Below are positions 16,279 to 25,764 of a stretch of DNA of 64,000 bases, piece by piece. Source of the DNA: Chryseobacterium luteum. GTDB taxonomy: Bacteria > Bacteroidota > Bacteroidia > Flavobacteriales > Weeksellaceae. The stretch covers positions 1-64,000 of the forward strand of contig NZ_JPRO01000024.1 of the NCBI RefSeq assembly GCF_000737785.1, read 5' to 3'. Numbering within the stretch: position 1 is the stretch's first letter; each line of letters begins with the position of its first letter. Position numbers and translations under genes: made by a program. Under the pieces are notes generated by a model. That model made no database searches. It saw only the letters and a list, made by a program, of their open reading frames with translations, and was not told the DNA's origin.

Positions 16279-16312
16279 CAGCAGGTGGACAGTAATGTTA
16301 CCTGCTGTTTTT
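16279..16312 (+). terminator. Rho-independent terminator of the cold-shock gene
   Basis: CAGCAGGT (16279-16286) pairs with ACCTGCTG (16300-16307), followed by a T-run to 16312. It lies 43 bases after the cold-shock stop codon. Confidence 0.85.
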
Positions 16313-16515
16313 CGTATATAACTTTCCAAACCCGAAACCAATAATTCCTTTGCTCGAAAGGAATTTTGTATTTAAACCATATAATTAAAAAGAGATGAAT
16401 TTCATAAATGGGTTAACTCTATAAGATGTTTTTTACCGGAGATCTCCATCAGATCCAATATTTCGGATTTATTCACCTGGAAAAAAGATTATCTTTACCA
16501 CCTTAATGAATAACA

Positions 16516-17496
16516 ATGAAACGATTTTGCTTTCTGATTACTGGTTTTCTTATCTTTAGTCACATCTATACTCAGGCACAGACAGACAGTGTAAAGAACT
16601 ATGTAATCAGTGCTCTTGATCTTATGAAAGCTAAATCTGTCAATAAACACCGTATCAACTGGGATTCGCTGTATACAGATTCCCGTAAAAAGGCTGAAAA
16701 TCTTCATACGGTAAGAGATACCTATCCGTTAATTAAAAATATCCTAGGAACCCTCAAGGACGCACATTCCAATTTCTTTCCACCCGAAATGGTTCAGGCC
16801 TATACACTTGGTTATAGAGCTACGGGCCAGGCATTTCCGGTTATTGAAGCAAAAATGACTGAAAATCAGTTGGCTTATATCAATATTCCAGGCATTGCCT
16901 GTTATCATTTCGCAGAATGGGATGAGTTCGTCAACACCTTTTACCAGAAAATTGAAGAGCTGAACTCTCATAACCCCAAAGGTTGGATACTTGACCTCAG
17001 AGATAATGGCGGTGGAATGTTTTACCCGATGCTGGCAGCTATGTCACCAATGCTGGACAGACAAAAAGCTATTGGAACTGTAGATGCGGAAGGTGAATAC
17101 TCGTTTTTTAAATATGATTCGGATGGAAACCTCTTTGAGGGTAAGCAGCTTGTTCATTATTTTAATGTTAAAAAAGCTCCTCAGCGGATTACGAAACCTA
17201 TTGTAGTGATGGTTAGCAGGAAAACGTCAAGTTCAGGTGAATTTTGTACTGTTGCATTTGCCGGCCAAAAAAACACAACGGTTATCGGCCGGAATACGAT
17301 GGGACTAACCTCCGGAAATCAGGAATATAAACTTTCTGACGGAGCATTTCTTGTTTTAACAACCGGAAATATAGTAGACCGGACTAAAAAAGAATATTCT
17401 GAAGTAGGACAGGGGTTTTCTCCCCAGGTTCAACTGAAAGACCTCTCAGATGCAGGATATATGAAAGCAGCATATGATATATTATTAAAGAAATAA
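16516..17496 (+). CDS. Secreted S41-family peptidase (C-terminal processing type)
   Basis: 326 residues with a signal peptide ending near TQA-QTD. The S41 core is present: LAYINIPG strand, PKGWILDLRDNGGG, then the catalytic segment VVMVSRKTSSSGEF with the nucleophilic Ser, followed by VIGRNTMGLTSG. There is no PDZ domain, unlike CtpA. An N-terminal helical region (about 25-90) contains LKDAHSNFFPPEM, the HS-like motif seen in S41 proteases. Family members cleave protein C-termini or degrade peptides in the periplasm. It stands alone; a partial match to a -7 element (TATCTTTA) lies just upstream. Confidence 0.85.
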   Translation: MKRFCFLITGFLIFSHIYTQAQTDSVKNYVISALDLMKAKSVNKHRINWDSLYTDSRKKAENLHTVRDTYPLIKNILGTLKDAHSNFFPPEMVQAYTLGYRATGQAFPVIEAKMTENQLAYINIPGIACYHFAEWDEFVNTFYQKIEELNSHNPKGWILDLRDNGGGMFYPMLAAMSPMLDRQKAIGTVDAEGEYSFFKYDSDGNLFEGKQLVHYFNVKKAPQRITKPIVVMVSRKTSSSGEFCTVAFAGQKNTTVIGRNTMGLTSGNQEYKLSDGAFLVLTTGNIVDRTKKEYSEVGQGFSPQVQLKDLSDAGYMKAAYDILLKK

Positions 17497-17818
17497 TAAG
17501 TTATTAGGTCAATAAAGTTTTAACGGCCCGGTCTTTAATCAATTGTCTGAAAGAAAAATCAGGCTCACACATTTCCATTTCGTCCTGTTTAATGCATATT
17601 TCATAAAAACCATTGGTGTTTTCCGTTTAAATGTTTTGTTATATACAGGAATTCAAATACTTATTGTGGGTTAGGAGAAGTCATATGAAGGCCGACAAAA
17701 GGAAAAAGCAAAGAAACTATCAAAAAATGACGGCAGATAAATCCTGCCAACGTCTTAAAAACATGATAAGAAATTAGCTTAAACCTGGTGTTTGTATTCT
17801 AAAAACAGAATGTAAAAT
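17497..17818. other. Intergenic gap with nothing recognisable
   Basis: About 320 bases with no gene-like frame, tRNA or terminator. A short inverted repeat (ATTCT-AAAAAC-AGAAT) lies just before the next gene. Confidence 0.45.
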
Positions 17819-18163
17819 ATGAGTAAAAAAGACAAATACGGACTGAAATTCCTAAAATTAACTACAGATGGAAATGTCGGTTATAACTGCATCCGGAAAG
17901 ACGGAATTGTTGATAAAAATAACCTGCTCCAGTTTTTAAGTTATTTGAATATATCCCTTACTGAGTTCCTTTTAAAAGAAATAAATGATTACATACACAA
18001 TACAAAGGCTCCCGATTATACACCTTATGATTCAATGGTATTGGAGCATATGGACCTGAAGATTCATTATCCGGAATTTATAATTGATGATCAGCCCGAT
18101 ACGTTTCCATTGGCGGATATCAGAGATTTATTACAGGAATGGCTGGTATTTTTAAAATCTTAG
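17819..18163 (+). CDS. Unrecognised small soluble protein
   Basis: 114 residues from an ATG, no signal peptide or membrane segment. The sequence is a mix of strands and helices with an acidic C-terminal half (FIIDDQPDTFPLADIRDLLQEW). I do not recognise a family. Gaps of over 200 bases lie on both sides, so it is probably transcribed alone; it precedes the signalling cluster on the same strand but its link to it is unknown. The codon use and composition look like those of the neighbours, which supports a real gene. Confidence 0.5.
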   Translation: MSKKDKYGLKFLKLTTDGNVGYNCIRKDGIVDKNNLLQFLSYLNISLTEFLLKEINDYIHNTKAPDYTPYDSMVLEHMDLKIHYPEFIIDDQPDTFPLADIRDLLQEWLVFLKS

Positions 18164-18342
18164 AACTTTTTTAAAATCAATGACATATGAATTCACTGTC
18201 ATTTAACTGACAGGTTGTGCGTTTTTCCCGGTATAATAAATTTTCGGTAATATTTTTTTTAAAAATTGATTTATAAGCATATATGTGTGGTATGTAGGCG
18301 TAAAATGATGAAAAAAATAAATGTTTTTCGAAATTTTGTGAG

Positions 18343-18350
18343 TATTTTTG
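18343..18350 (+). promoter_or_regulatory. Possible -7 element for the signalling cluster
   Basis: TATTTTTG matches TAnnTTTG and ends 44 bases before the first kinase gene. A -33 TTTG at proper spacing is not clear, so this is a weak call. Confidence 0.35.
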
Positions 18351-18394
18351 GAGGTACTTAAATATAAAATAAACCCCAAGTACTGATTCATCTT

Positions 18395-19870
18395 ATGATC
18401 TTAATTGTTGATGATAACCAAAACAATCTCTATTCATTAAAAAAACTGCTGGAATCTAAAGATTTTCAGGTAGATACAGCCAATTCCGGAGAGGAAGCAT
18501 TAGGAAAAGCAATAAAAAATAATTATGCACTGATTATTTTAGATGTGCAAATGCCGGGAATGGACGGATTCGAGGTAGCAGAAACATTAGCGGATTACAG
18601 CAAAACAAAAGAAGTACCCATTATATTTTTATCCGCAGTAAATACCGAAAAGAAATTTATAACCCGCGGATATGCCTCAGGAGGAAAAGACTATGTCACA
18701 AAACCCGTAGATCCTGAAATTCTTTTGCTGAAAGTCAAAACATTTTACAGTCTTCAGGAGAAGAATCTTGCCATGAAGAAGACCCAGCAGAGTTTGGAGC
18801 TGGAGGTGAAAGGCAGACGGGAATCGCAGGTGACCATGAAGTCACAGATCGACCATTTCCAATTGATGCTCGAATCGCTGCCGCAGATTGCATTTACACT
18901 CAATGAAGACGGAAATATAGAATTTGTCAACTGCAAATGGTATCAGTATTCAGATACAGATGCGGATTTTCCCGAAGTTCATCCCGATGATTTTAATATC
19001 AGAGAAGAATTTGAACGCTGCAGAAAAAGAAATAAAGCGCTGGAACTGGAAGTAAGAATAAAGAAAGTGGATTCCGGAGATTACAGATATCACCTCTTAC
19101 GGATAACTCCGGTGACCGACGGAAATGTAGTGAAAAACTGGGTAGGAACCTTTACCGATATCGACGACCAGAAAAAAGTAGAAAAAGAAAAAGACGAATT
19201 CCTGAGTATCGCCAGCCACGAACTGAAGACGCCTTTAACAAGTATAAAAGCTTATGTCCAGCTGCTGGACCGTAAGCTGAAACTAGATAAGCAAAGTGCC
19301 GAAGCAGGCTTTATGGGCAAGGTTCAGGATCAGATAGAAAAACTCAATACCCTGATTACCGATCTGCTGGACGTTTCGAAAATAGAAAACGGTAAGCTTA
19401 AAATCAACAGAAAGCCAACCAGTCTTGAAAACGTGATCAGCAATGCCGTTGAAACCATCATCCAGACACATGATGAGAATAATGTCAAGATAAAGCGGCA
19501 CGGTATAAAGCCGGATGTCCTGATTCCGTTGGATGAAATACGCATAGAGCAGGTTCTGATTAATTTCCTGACCAACGCTATTAAATATTCTCCGAAAAAC
19601 AACCAGATTATCGTCACCACCTTTGTAGACGAAGAAAAGCAGGAAGTAAAAGTAAGTGTCACTGACTTCGGAATAGGAATTCCCGATTTTAAACAGGATG
19701 CTGTTTTTCGCAAATTTTACCGTGTAGAAGAATCTTCGCTTCAGTTTCAGGGGATGGGAATCGGTCTGTTTATCTGTTCGGAAATCATCAAACAGCACCA
19801 CGGAACCATTGGAGTTTCCAGCAAAATAGAAGAAGGTTCTACCTTCTATTTCACCTTACCTTTAAATTAA
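18395..19870 (+). CDS. Hybrid histidine kinase: receiver, PAS, HisKA, HATPase
   Basis: 491 residues, soluble. The receiver is at 1-120 with phospho-acceptor Asp50 in LIILDVQMPG and Lys103 in VTKPV. A linking coiled coil (about 122-155) leads to a PAS domain (about 155-260). HisKA follows with His275 in SIASHELKTP, then HATPase_c with NAIKYSP (N box), DFGIGIP and GMGIGLF. A receiver in front of PAS and kinase means it can be controlled by phosphorylation from another kinase. The stop is followed 4 bases later by the second kinase, so they are co-transcribed. It is the first gene of a six-gene signalling cluster with CheR and CheB. Confidence 0.93.
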   Translation: MILIVDDNQNNLYSLKKLLESKDFQVDTANSGEEALGKAIKNNYALIILDVQMPGMDGFEVAETLADYSKTKEVPIIFLSAVNTEKKFITRGYASGGKDYVTKPVDPEILLLKVKTFYSLQEKNLAMKKTQQSLELEVKGRRESQVTMKSQIDHFQLMLESLPQIAFTLNEDGNIEFVNCKWYQYSDTDADFPEVHPDDFNIREEFERCRKRNKALELEVRIKKVDSGDYRYHLLRITPVTDGNVVKNWVGTFTDIDDQKKVEKEKDEFLSIASHELKTPLTSIKAYVQLLDRKLKLDKQSAEAGFMGKVQDQIEKLNTLITDLLDVSKIENGKLKINRKPTSLENVISNAVETIIQTHDENNVKIKRHGIKPDVLIPLDEIRIEQVLINFLTNAIKYSPKNNQIIVTTFVDEEKQEVKVSVTDFGIGIPDFKQDAVFRKFYRVEESSLQFQGMGIGLFICSEIIKQHHGTIGVSSKIEEGSTFYFTLPLN

Positions 19871-19874
19871 TCCC

Positions 19875-22800
19875 ATGCCGAAAAAAATAATCAGAAATCT
19901 TCAGTTTGGGGTCGGATTATCTTTACTGATCCTGATTGCAAGTTCGGTGGCTTCCTACCTGAGTATACAGAACCAGATGGAGCACCGGGAAAGCCTGTCC
20001 AAAAGCAGACGCTCTATCACTGCTGTAAAAGATGTTCTCGTTGCTTTACTGGATGCAGAAACAGGAAGCAGAGGCTATCAGCTTACCGGAAGAGAAAACT
20101 TCCTGGAACCTTACAACCGAAGCTTAACCGAATTTTCTAAAGCGATAGAACGGGCAAAATCTCTTGGTATTTCAGATAAAAACCAGTTGCAGCGTTTAAA
20201 AGATCTGGAAAAAAATGTTGACAGCAACATGAGCAATTTAAAGCTGTTTGTTAAAAACAGAAGGAACGGTATTGTCATGACGCAGCAGCAGATTCTGATG
20301 AGCAAAAGCTACATGGACAGATGCCGTGAGATTGTCCGTGATTTCGTACAGTACGAAGAAAGCCAGCTCGAAATTAAAAATAAAGATCTCAACCGTTCAT
20401 CCGGTACTACCGTTATATTTATCATTGTCTCGGCAATAACAGCAATAATAGTTACCATCTTTTTTTATGTAAAGCTGAAGGCGGATCTGATCCGGAGAGA
20501 GAAACTTGAAAAAGAATTATTGGCAAAAGATCTTGAAATAAGCAGACGTGTAAGTGCTATCCGGCAGATAGCAAACAGGGTGGCCAACGGAGATTACAGC
20601 CAGAAAGCGGTAGATAACTCACAGGATGATCTCGGAGATCTGGTAGATTCTCTGAATCATATGACCGATTCTCTGAAAAAATCTTTTGACAGTATCAGTA
20701 AAAATGACTGGCACCAGAAAGGTCTTGCCTTACTCAATGAATCTCTGGTAGGTAATAAAACCGTGAAAGAAATCTCCGATGCGTCACTGAATCAGCTTAT
20801 AGAATACGGAAAATGCATCAATGGTGCCTTATATCTGTATGATGAGGGAACACTTAAGCTTAATACCGCTTTCGGCCTTGAAAGTGCTATGAAAAAGACT
20901 TTCGAGCCGGGAGAAGGAATGGTTGGCCAGGCTTTTAGCAATGAAAAAATACAGGTTTACAATAACCTGAATGAAGACGATTTTGCTGTAAGTTTTGCCA
21001 GCAGCAAAGTTAAAATCAACGGAATATTACTGTCGCCGATTCAGGCAGACGGTCACTATATCGGTATACTCGAACTGGGCTCTACGTCAGACTTTGATGA
21101 AGGCAGGATTAATTATTTCGCTGAATGCAGCCGTAACATCGGAATTGCTTTAAACGCAGCTAAAAGCCGTGAAAAAGAGCAGCACCTGCTGGAAGAAACA
21201 CAGGCTCAGTCAGAAGAGCTGCAGGTACAGCATTCCGAATTGGAAAACCTCAATACCGAATTAGAAGCCCAGACCCAAAAATTACAGGCATCCGAAGAAG
21301 AGCTCAAAGTACAGCAGGAAGAGCTGATGCAGGCTAATGCCGAGCTGGAAGAACGTTCAAGAATGCTCGAAGAGAAAAATCACCTCATTGCAGAAAGAAA
21401 CAGCGAAATCCAGAAAAAAGTGGAAGAACTCGCTTTAAGCACAAAATACAAATCCGAATTCCTGGCCAATATGTCCCATGAATTGAGGACACCGCTGAAT
21501 TCAATTCTTCTTCTTTCAAGATTGATGGCGGAAAACCCAGACGAAAACCTGAATGAAGACCAGATAGAATCGGCAAAAGTTATTCAGAGTTCCGGAAGCA
21601 GTCTCCTTACACTGATTGATGAGATTTTAGATCTTGCCAAAATAGAATCAGGTAAAATGTCACTTGAATACCAGGATGTGGTGATTGATGATGTGGTGAA
21701 AGATCTGAAAAATATGTTTAATCCGGTTATTCAGGAAAAGAAAATCAGATTTGATATCCAAATAGACAGTGATGTTGAAAAAAGCATCCAGACTGACAGG
21801 CTTAGAGTAGACCAGGTACTGCGTAATCTCTTGTCCAATGCTTCGAAATTTACCACAGAAGGAAGCATTACTTTAAACATATCAAAAGACACTAAAAATA
21901 AAGACTTCATTGTTTTCACGGTAAAAGATACCGGAATAGGAATCCCAAAAGAAAAGCAGGCAATCATTTTTGAGGCATTCCAGCAGGCCGACGGTTCCAC
22001 GCGCCGTAAATTTGGCGGTACAGGATTAGGACTGTCCATAAGCCGTGAAATTGCAAGACTACTCGGAGGCGAATTGAGCCTGAAAAGCACAGTGGACGAA
22101 GGCAGTGAATTCAGTCTCGTTATTCCTGTAAAAGCTGTATCTGAAACAGCTCAGCCTGAAACAGACCAGCATTTGGTGGAAATCATCCGGGAAGACGCTG
22201 AAAAGATCCAGAATATTTTGGAAGCCACAGAAACCCAGCCGGCATTATCTGCACAAATGTTGCCCATTCCGGAAGCTATAGAGGACGACCGGGACACAAT
22301 AACCGCACAGGATAAGGTGATTTTAATTGTTGAAGACGATATTCATTTTGCAAAAGCCTTGCTCAAATATGCCCGCATCAATCAGTATAAAGGAGTAGTG
22401 GTTGTACGAGGCGATCATGCATTGTCCGCAGCCGTTCAGTACCATCCGCAGGCTGTTTTACTCGATGTTCAGCTTCCTGTGAAAGATGGTTGGCAGGTAA
22501 TGAGTGAACTTAAATCGAATGCTGTGACCAGACATATTCCTGTTCATATGATGTCCGTGTTGCAGCTTGAAAAAGAAAGCTTAATGAAAGGCGCCATTGA
22601 TTTCATCAGTAAGCCGATGGCCCTCGATAAAATGACCGATGTTTTCAAAAAAATTGAAGAAGCCCTTCAAAAATCTCCCCAAAAGGTTTTAATTGTAGAA
22701 AACAATGCTAAACATGCCAGTGCGCTGGCCTATTTCCTGGGGAATTTCAATATTTCCTTATCGGTAGAAAATAACGTTGAAGACAGCGTTAAAGCTTTAA

Positions 22801-23486
22801 CTGCAGACCATGTAGATTGTGTCATCCTGGATGTAGAAGCTTCAAAAGGCAATGAATACCAGATCATTGAATCCATCAAAAGTTATGAAGGACTGGAAAA
22901 CCTGCCGATCATTATCTTTACAGAACACAGTTTATCCAAATCCGAAGAACTTAAGATCAAGCAGTATGCAGATTCTATTGTAGTAAAAACAGCCCATTCC
23001 TACGAAAGAATTTTAGATGAAGTAGGTTTATTCCTACATTTGGTGGAAGAAAAAAACAATTCTGTTGAAACAGCAAGAAACAAAGTGTTAGGATCATTAA
23101 CCGAAGTTCTGAGCGGTAAAAAAATATTGATTACCGATGATGATGTCCGTAATATTTTCTCTTTGACTAAAGCCCTGGAAAAGTATAAAGTTGAGGTCGT
23201 TGTTGCCATGGACGGGAAACATGCCCTCCAGCAGATCAAAGAGCATAAAGATATAGACGTTATTTTAATGGATATGATGATGCCCGAAATGGATGGCTAC
23301 GAAACCATAAAAGAGATCAGAAAGATGCACGCCTTTACAAAGCTTCCAATAATTGCCATTACAGCAAAATCTATGATTGGAGACCGCGAGAAATGCATCG
23401 TGGCAGGAGCTTCAGATTACATCTCCAAACCCGTAGATATCGATCAGCTGTTGTCCCTGCTGCGTGTCTGGTTATATGAAAGTTAA
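19875..23486 (+). CDS. Large membrane hybrid histidine kinase: CHASE3-HAMP-GAF-HisKA-HATPase-3x receiver
   Basis: 1203 residues. TM1 lies at about 10-30 and TM2 at about 174-197, enclosing a CHASE3 sensor (LLDAETGSRGYQLTGRE). HAMP follows at about 220-275, GAF at about 290-430, a Glu-rich coiled coil at 440-520, HisKA with His535 in NMSHELRTPLNS, and HATPase_c with DTGIGIP and GGTGLGL. Three receivers end it: about 814-930 (LLDVQLPVKDG), 940-1050 (VILDVEAS) and 1080-1200 (VILMDMMMPEMDGYE, SKPVD). The middle receiver is the most divergent. The architecture is that of a phosphorelay hub; CHASE3 ligands are unknown. It is flanked by kinase and receiver genes at 1-5 base spacing. Confidence 0.93.
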   Translation: MPKKIIRNLQFGVGLSLLILIASSVASYLSIQNQMEHRESLSKSRRSITAVKDVLVALLDAETGSRGYQLTGRENFLEPYNRSLTEFSKAIERAKSLGISDKNQLQRLKDLEKNVDSNMSNLKLFVKNRRNGIVMTQQQILMSKSYMDRCREIVRDFVQYEESQLEIKNKDLNRSSGTTVIFIIVSAITAIIVTIFFYVKLKADLIRREKLEKELLAKDLEISRRVSAIRQIANRVANGDYSQKAVDNSQDDLGDLVDSLNHMTDSLKKSFDSISKNDWHQKGLALLNESLVGNKTVKEISDASLNQLIEYGKCINGALYLYDEGTLKLNTAFGLESAMKKTFEPGEGMVGQAFSNEKIQVYNNLNEDDFAVSFASSKVKINGILLSPIQADGHYIGILELGSTSDFDEGRINYFAECSRNIGIALNAAKSREKEQHLLEETQAQSEELQVQHSELENLNTELEAQTQKLQASEEELKVQQEELMQANAELEERSRMLEEKNHLIAERNSEIQKKVEELALSTKYKSEFLANMSHELRTPLNSILLLSRLMAENPDENLNEDQIESAKVIQSSGSSLLTLIDEILDLAKIESGKMSLEYQDVVIDDVVKDLKNMFNPVIQEKKIRFDIQIDSDVEKSIQTDRLRVDQVLRNLLSNASKFTTEGSITLNISKDTKNKDFIVFTVKDTGIGIPKEKQAIIFEAFQQADGSTRRKFGGTGLGLSISREIARLLGGELSLKSTVDEGSEFSLVIPVKAVSETAQPETDQHLVEIIREDAEKIQNILEATETQPALSAQMLPIPEAIEDDRDTITAQDKVILIVEDDIHFAKALLKYARINQYKGVVVVRGDHALSAAVQYHPQAVLLDVQLPVKDGWQVMSELKSNAVTRHIPVHMMSVLQLEKESLMKGAIDFISKPMALDKMTDVFKKIEEALQKSPQKVLIVENNAKHASALAYFLGNFNISLSVENNVEDSVKALTADHVDCVILDVEASKGNEYQIIESIKSYEGLENLPIIIFTEHSLSKSEELKIKQYADSIVVKTAHSYERILDEVGLFLHLVEEKNNSVETARNKVLGSLTEVLSGKKILITDDDVRNIFSLTKALEKYKVEVVVAMDGKHALQQIKEHKDIDVILMDMMMPEMDGYETIKEIRKMHAFTKLPIIAITAKSMIGDREKCIVAGASDYISKPVDIDQLLSLLRVWLYES

Positions 23487-23487
23487 A

Positions 23488-23853
23488 ATGATGAACAAGA
23501 AAGTTTTAATTGTGGACGATGATCCACGCAATATATTTGCACTCAAACTAACCCTGAAATCCCGTGGATACCAGGTTGAAAGTTCCATGAATGCTCAGTT
23601 AGCTTTTCAGATATTAAAAGACAGTGAAATAGACATTATCCTTATGGATATGATGATGCCTGAGATGGACGGTTATGAAGCGGTAAAGATCATTAGAAAC
23701 ACACCGGCTGTCAGCCGTATTCCCATAATCGCCGTTACAGCACAGGCCATGCCTGAAGACCGCCAGAAATGTCTCGATGCAGGAGCTCAGGACTACGTAT
23801 CCAAACCGATTGATGTGGATCAGTTGATTACAGCCATAGAAAAACTGCTATAA
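23488..23853 (+). CDS. Stand-alone response regulator receiver
   Basis: 121 residues, only a receiver domain: KVLIVDDDPRN, IILMDMMMPEMDGYEA with the phospho-Asp, IIAVTAQA and the YVSKPIDVDQL Lys. I chose ATG 23488 because it directly follows the TAA of the kinase gene and begins right before the first strand; in-frame GTG/ATG codons upstream would overlap the kinase. The domain is very like the third receiver of the preceding kinase, which suggests duplication. The stop abuts the CheR start with no gap. It probably shuttles phosphate within this cluster, having no output domain. Confidence 0.92.
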   Translation: MMNKKVLIVDDDPRNIFALKLTLKSRGYQVESSMNAQLAFQILKDSEIDIILMDMMMPEMDGYEAVKIIRNTPAVSRIPIIAVTAQAMPEDRQKCLDAGAQDYVSKPIDVDQLITAIEKLL

Positions 23854-24684
23854 ATGCTGGAGCCGAGCATTGTAAAAGATGAAGAAGTAGAATACCTGAT
23901 AAAAGATGTTTATGAGATGTACGGTTATGACTTTTCAGAGTACAGCCGGGCTTCTTTTAAACGCCGGGTAAACCGTATCTGTCTGATTGACAGGTTTACC
24001 AGCTTTGCAGAGCTGCGGTACACCATCCTCAATAATCCGGAATACCTGAAACGCTTTGTAGAAGAAATAACGGTGAACGTGACAGAAATGTTCCGCGATC
24101 CCTATTTCTTTAAAGCACTCAGAGAAAAGATTTTGCCCCAGCTTGGGACCTATCCCCTCATCAGGATCTGGGTGGCAGGCTGCTCTACGGGTGAAGAAGC
24201 TTATTCAATGGCCATACTGCTTAAAGAAGCCAATCTGTATCATAAATCACTTATTTACGGTACAGATCTCAATCCATCCGTTCTGGAAACTGCGCGGTCT
24301 GGGGTTTTTCCATTGCAGCAGATGAAAACCTATTCGGAAAATTACATGTTATCCGGTGGCAAAAAAGACTTTTCCGATTATTATACCGCCAACTACGACA
24401 GTGTAAGATTTGATAAAAGTTTGAAGGAAAAACTGATTTTGTCCACTCATAACCTGGTTTCCGACAGTTCTTTTAACAGTTTTCAGCTGATCATCTGCAG
24501 AAATGTGCTTATCTATTTCGACAGAGGATTACAGGAACGCGTTTTTAGACTTTTTGATAACAGTCTTGAAAACCTGGGCTATCTAGCACTCGGATCAAAA
24601 GAAACCCTTAGATTTTCTAAACTGGACAGAAATTACCATCAGGTAGAAGACCAGCGCATCTGGAAAAAAACAGAGCATATGTAA
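23854..24684 (+). CDS. cheR: CheR-type protein-glutamate methyltransferase
   Basis: 276 residues. The N-terminal alpha-helical CheR domain includes DFSEYSRASFKRRVNR. The SAM-binding fold follows: NVTEMFRDPYFF, IWVAGCSTGEEAYSMAILL (motif I), LIYGTDLNPSVL, and FQLIICRNVLIYF near residue 215. It transfers methyl groups to glutamates in chemoreceptors, but no receptor gene is in the window. Start ATG touches the preceding receiver's stop and a CheB gene follows after 9 bases. In Bacteroidota, CheR/CheB pairs occur beside CHASE3/GAF hybrid kinases, which suggests they modify or modulate a kinase rather than a flagellar system. Confidence 0.92.
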   Translation: MLEPSIVKDEEVEYLIKDVYEMYGYDFSEYSRASFKRRVNRICLIDRFTSFAELRYTILNNPEYLKRFVEEITVNVTEMFRDPYFFKALREKILPQLGTYPLIRIWVAGCSTGEEAYSMAILLKEANLYHKSLIYGTDLNPSVLETARSGVFPLQQMKTYSENYMLSGGKKDFSDYYTANYDSVRFDKSLKEKLILSTHNLVSDSSFNSFQLIICRNVLIYFDRGLQERVFRLFDNSLENLGYLALGSKETLRFSKLDRNYHQVEDQRIWKKTEHM

Positions 24685-24693
24685 TACACTGAT

Positions 24694-25266
24694 ATGAAAA
24701 TAATAAACACAAAAACAGAATTAGTCGTTATAGGAGGTTCTGCAGGAAGCCTGCAGGTCATTCTTGGAATGCTGAAAAAATTAAAGGAAGATCTGAATTT
24801 TCCTATTGTTCTGGTACTCCATCGCAAGGCCTATTCAACCAATATCCTGCAAACCTTGCTGCAGCAGTTTATTTCCATGGAAGTTGTGGAAATTGATGAT
24901 AAGACAGAAATTCAAAACAATAAAGTGTATGTTGTCCCTGCAGACTATCACATGCTGTTCGAAAACAAACATATGATGTCACTGGATTTTTCGGAGAAGA
25001 TGAATTATTCACGGCCATCCATTGATGTCACTTTCAAATCTGCTGCGGAAGTATATGGAGAAAACCTGGTGGGCGTTCTGCTTTCAGGGGCCAATGCAGA
25101 TGGAGTGGAAGGTTTGGAACTGATCAAGAAAAATAAAGGAAAAGTCTGGATCCAGGAACCGGAGACCGCAGAGGTAGACTATATGCCTAAACACGCTCTG
25201 CAGAAGGTGGCCTGTGATTTAATCATTAAGCCGGATAATCTGGCAGGCTATATCAATGAATTATAA
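24694..25266 (+). CDS. cheB: CheB-type methylesterase catalytic domain without receiver
   Basis: 190 residues, just the methylesterase fold. The catalytic triad is visible: Ser in IGGSAGS (about 10-16), His in LVLHRK and Asp in LSGANADG. The usual N-terminal receiver of CheB is absent, so its control must come from partners such as the neighbouring receivers. It removes methyl groups from, or deamidates, receptor glutamines in classical systems. It lies 9 bases after cheR and 40 bases before another receiver gene. Confidence 0.92.
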   Translation: MKIINTKTELVVIGGSAGSLQVILGMLKKLKEDLNFPIVLVLHRKAYSTNILQTLLQQFISMEVVEIDDKTEIQNNKVYVVPADYHMLFENKHMMSLDFSEKMNYSRPSIDVTFKSAAEVYGENLVGVLLSGANADGVEGLELIKKNKGKVWIQEPETAEVDYMPKHALQKVACDLIIKPDNLAGYINEL

Positions 25267-25306
25267 AAATACATATAACAAACCCTAAGATTTTAACAGA
25301 ACAAAT

Positions 25307-25678
25307 ATGAATACAAAGAAAATTTTGATTTTTGATGATGACACAGCTATTTTAGAGGTAATCACCATCATTTTTGAAGAGAATGGGTATCAGGTCGAAA
25401 TTTCAGAAACATCTCACGATATTTTGGAAAAAGTTGCCAAGTTTCAGCCCGATGTTATTCTTATGGATAACTGGATTCCGAAAATCGGAGGAGTGCAGGC
25501 AACGCAGCTTTTGAAAAGCCATGAAGAATTCAGATCAATTCCTGTTATTTATGTAACAGCCAATAATGATATCGTTAGACTGGCGGAAGAAGCTCAGGCT
25601 GATGATTACGTGGCAAAACCATTCAATCTGGACGATTTGGAAGAAAAAGTGGCTAAATATTTGAAAGAGCAGAACTAA
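25307..25678 (+). CDS. Stand-alone response regulator receiver
   Basis: 123 residues, a receiver without output domain: ILIFDDDTAIL acidic pocket, VILMDNWIPKIGG with the phospho-Asp, IYVTANND and the AKPFNL Lys. The sequence after the Asp (NWIPKIGG instead of the usual MPxMDG) is atypical. Last gene of the signalling cluster, 40 bases after cheB; a terminator-like hairpin follows. It may receive phosphate from the hub kinase and act through protein contacts. Confidence 0.92.
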   Translation: MNTKKILIFDDDTAILEVITIIFEENGYQVEISETSHDILEKVAKFQPDVILMDNWIPKIGGVQATQLLKSHEEFRSIPVIYVTANNDIVRLAEEAQADDYVAKPFNLDDLEEKVAKYLKEQN

Positions 25679-25727
25679 ATCAATCGTTTTTCCTGCGAAA
25701 ACCGAAAATCTGATATTAAAGTAAACA

Positions 25728-25760
25728 AAACAATCCTTGCATCATGTGCAGGGGTTGTTT
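25728..25760 (+). terminator. Terminator-like hairpin after the signalling cluster
   Basis: Bases 25728-25741 pair with 25747-25760 over 14 bp, counting two G-U pairs, with a TCATG loop; the 3' arm is T-rich (TTGTTTGT). It sits 50 bases after the last receiver gene and just before the end of a convergent gene. Confidence 0.55.
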
Positions 25761-25764
25761 GTAC

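Noticed and set aside
19283..19801. 172-codon minus-strand frame
   Set aside because: Antisense to the histidine kinase catalytic region; no domain and no promoter.
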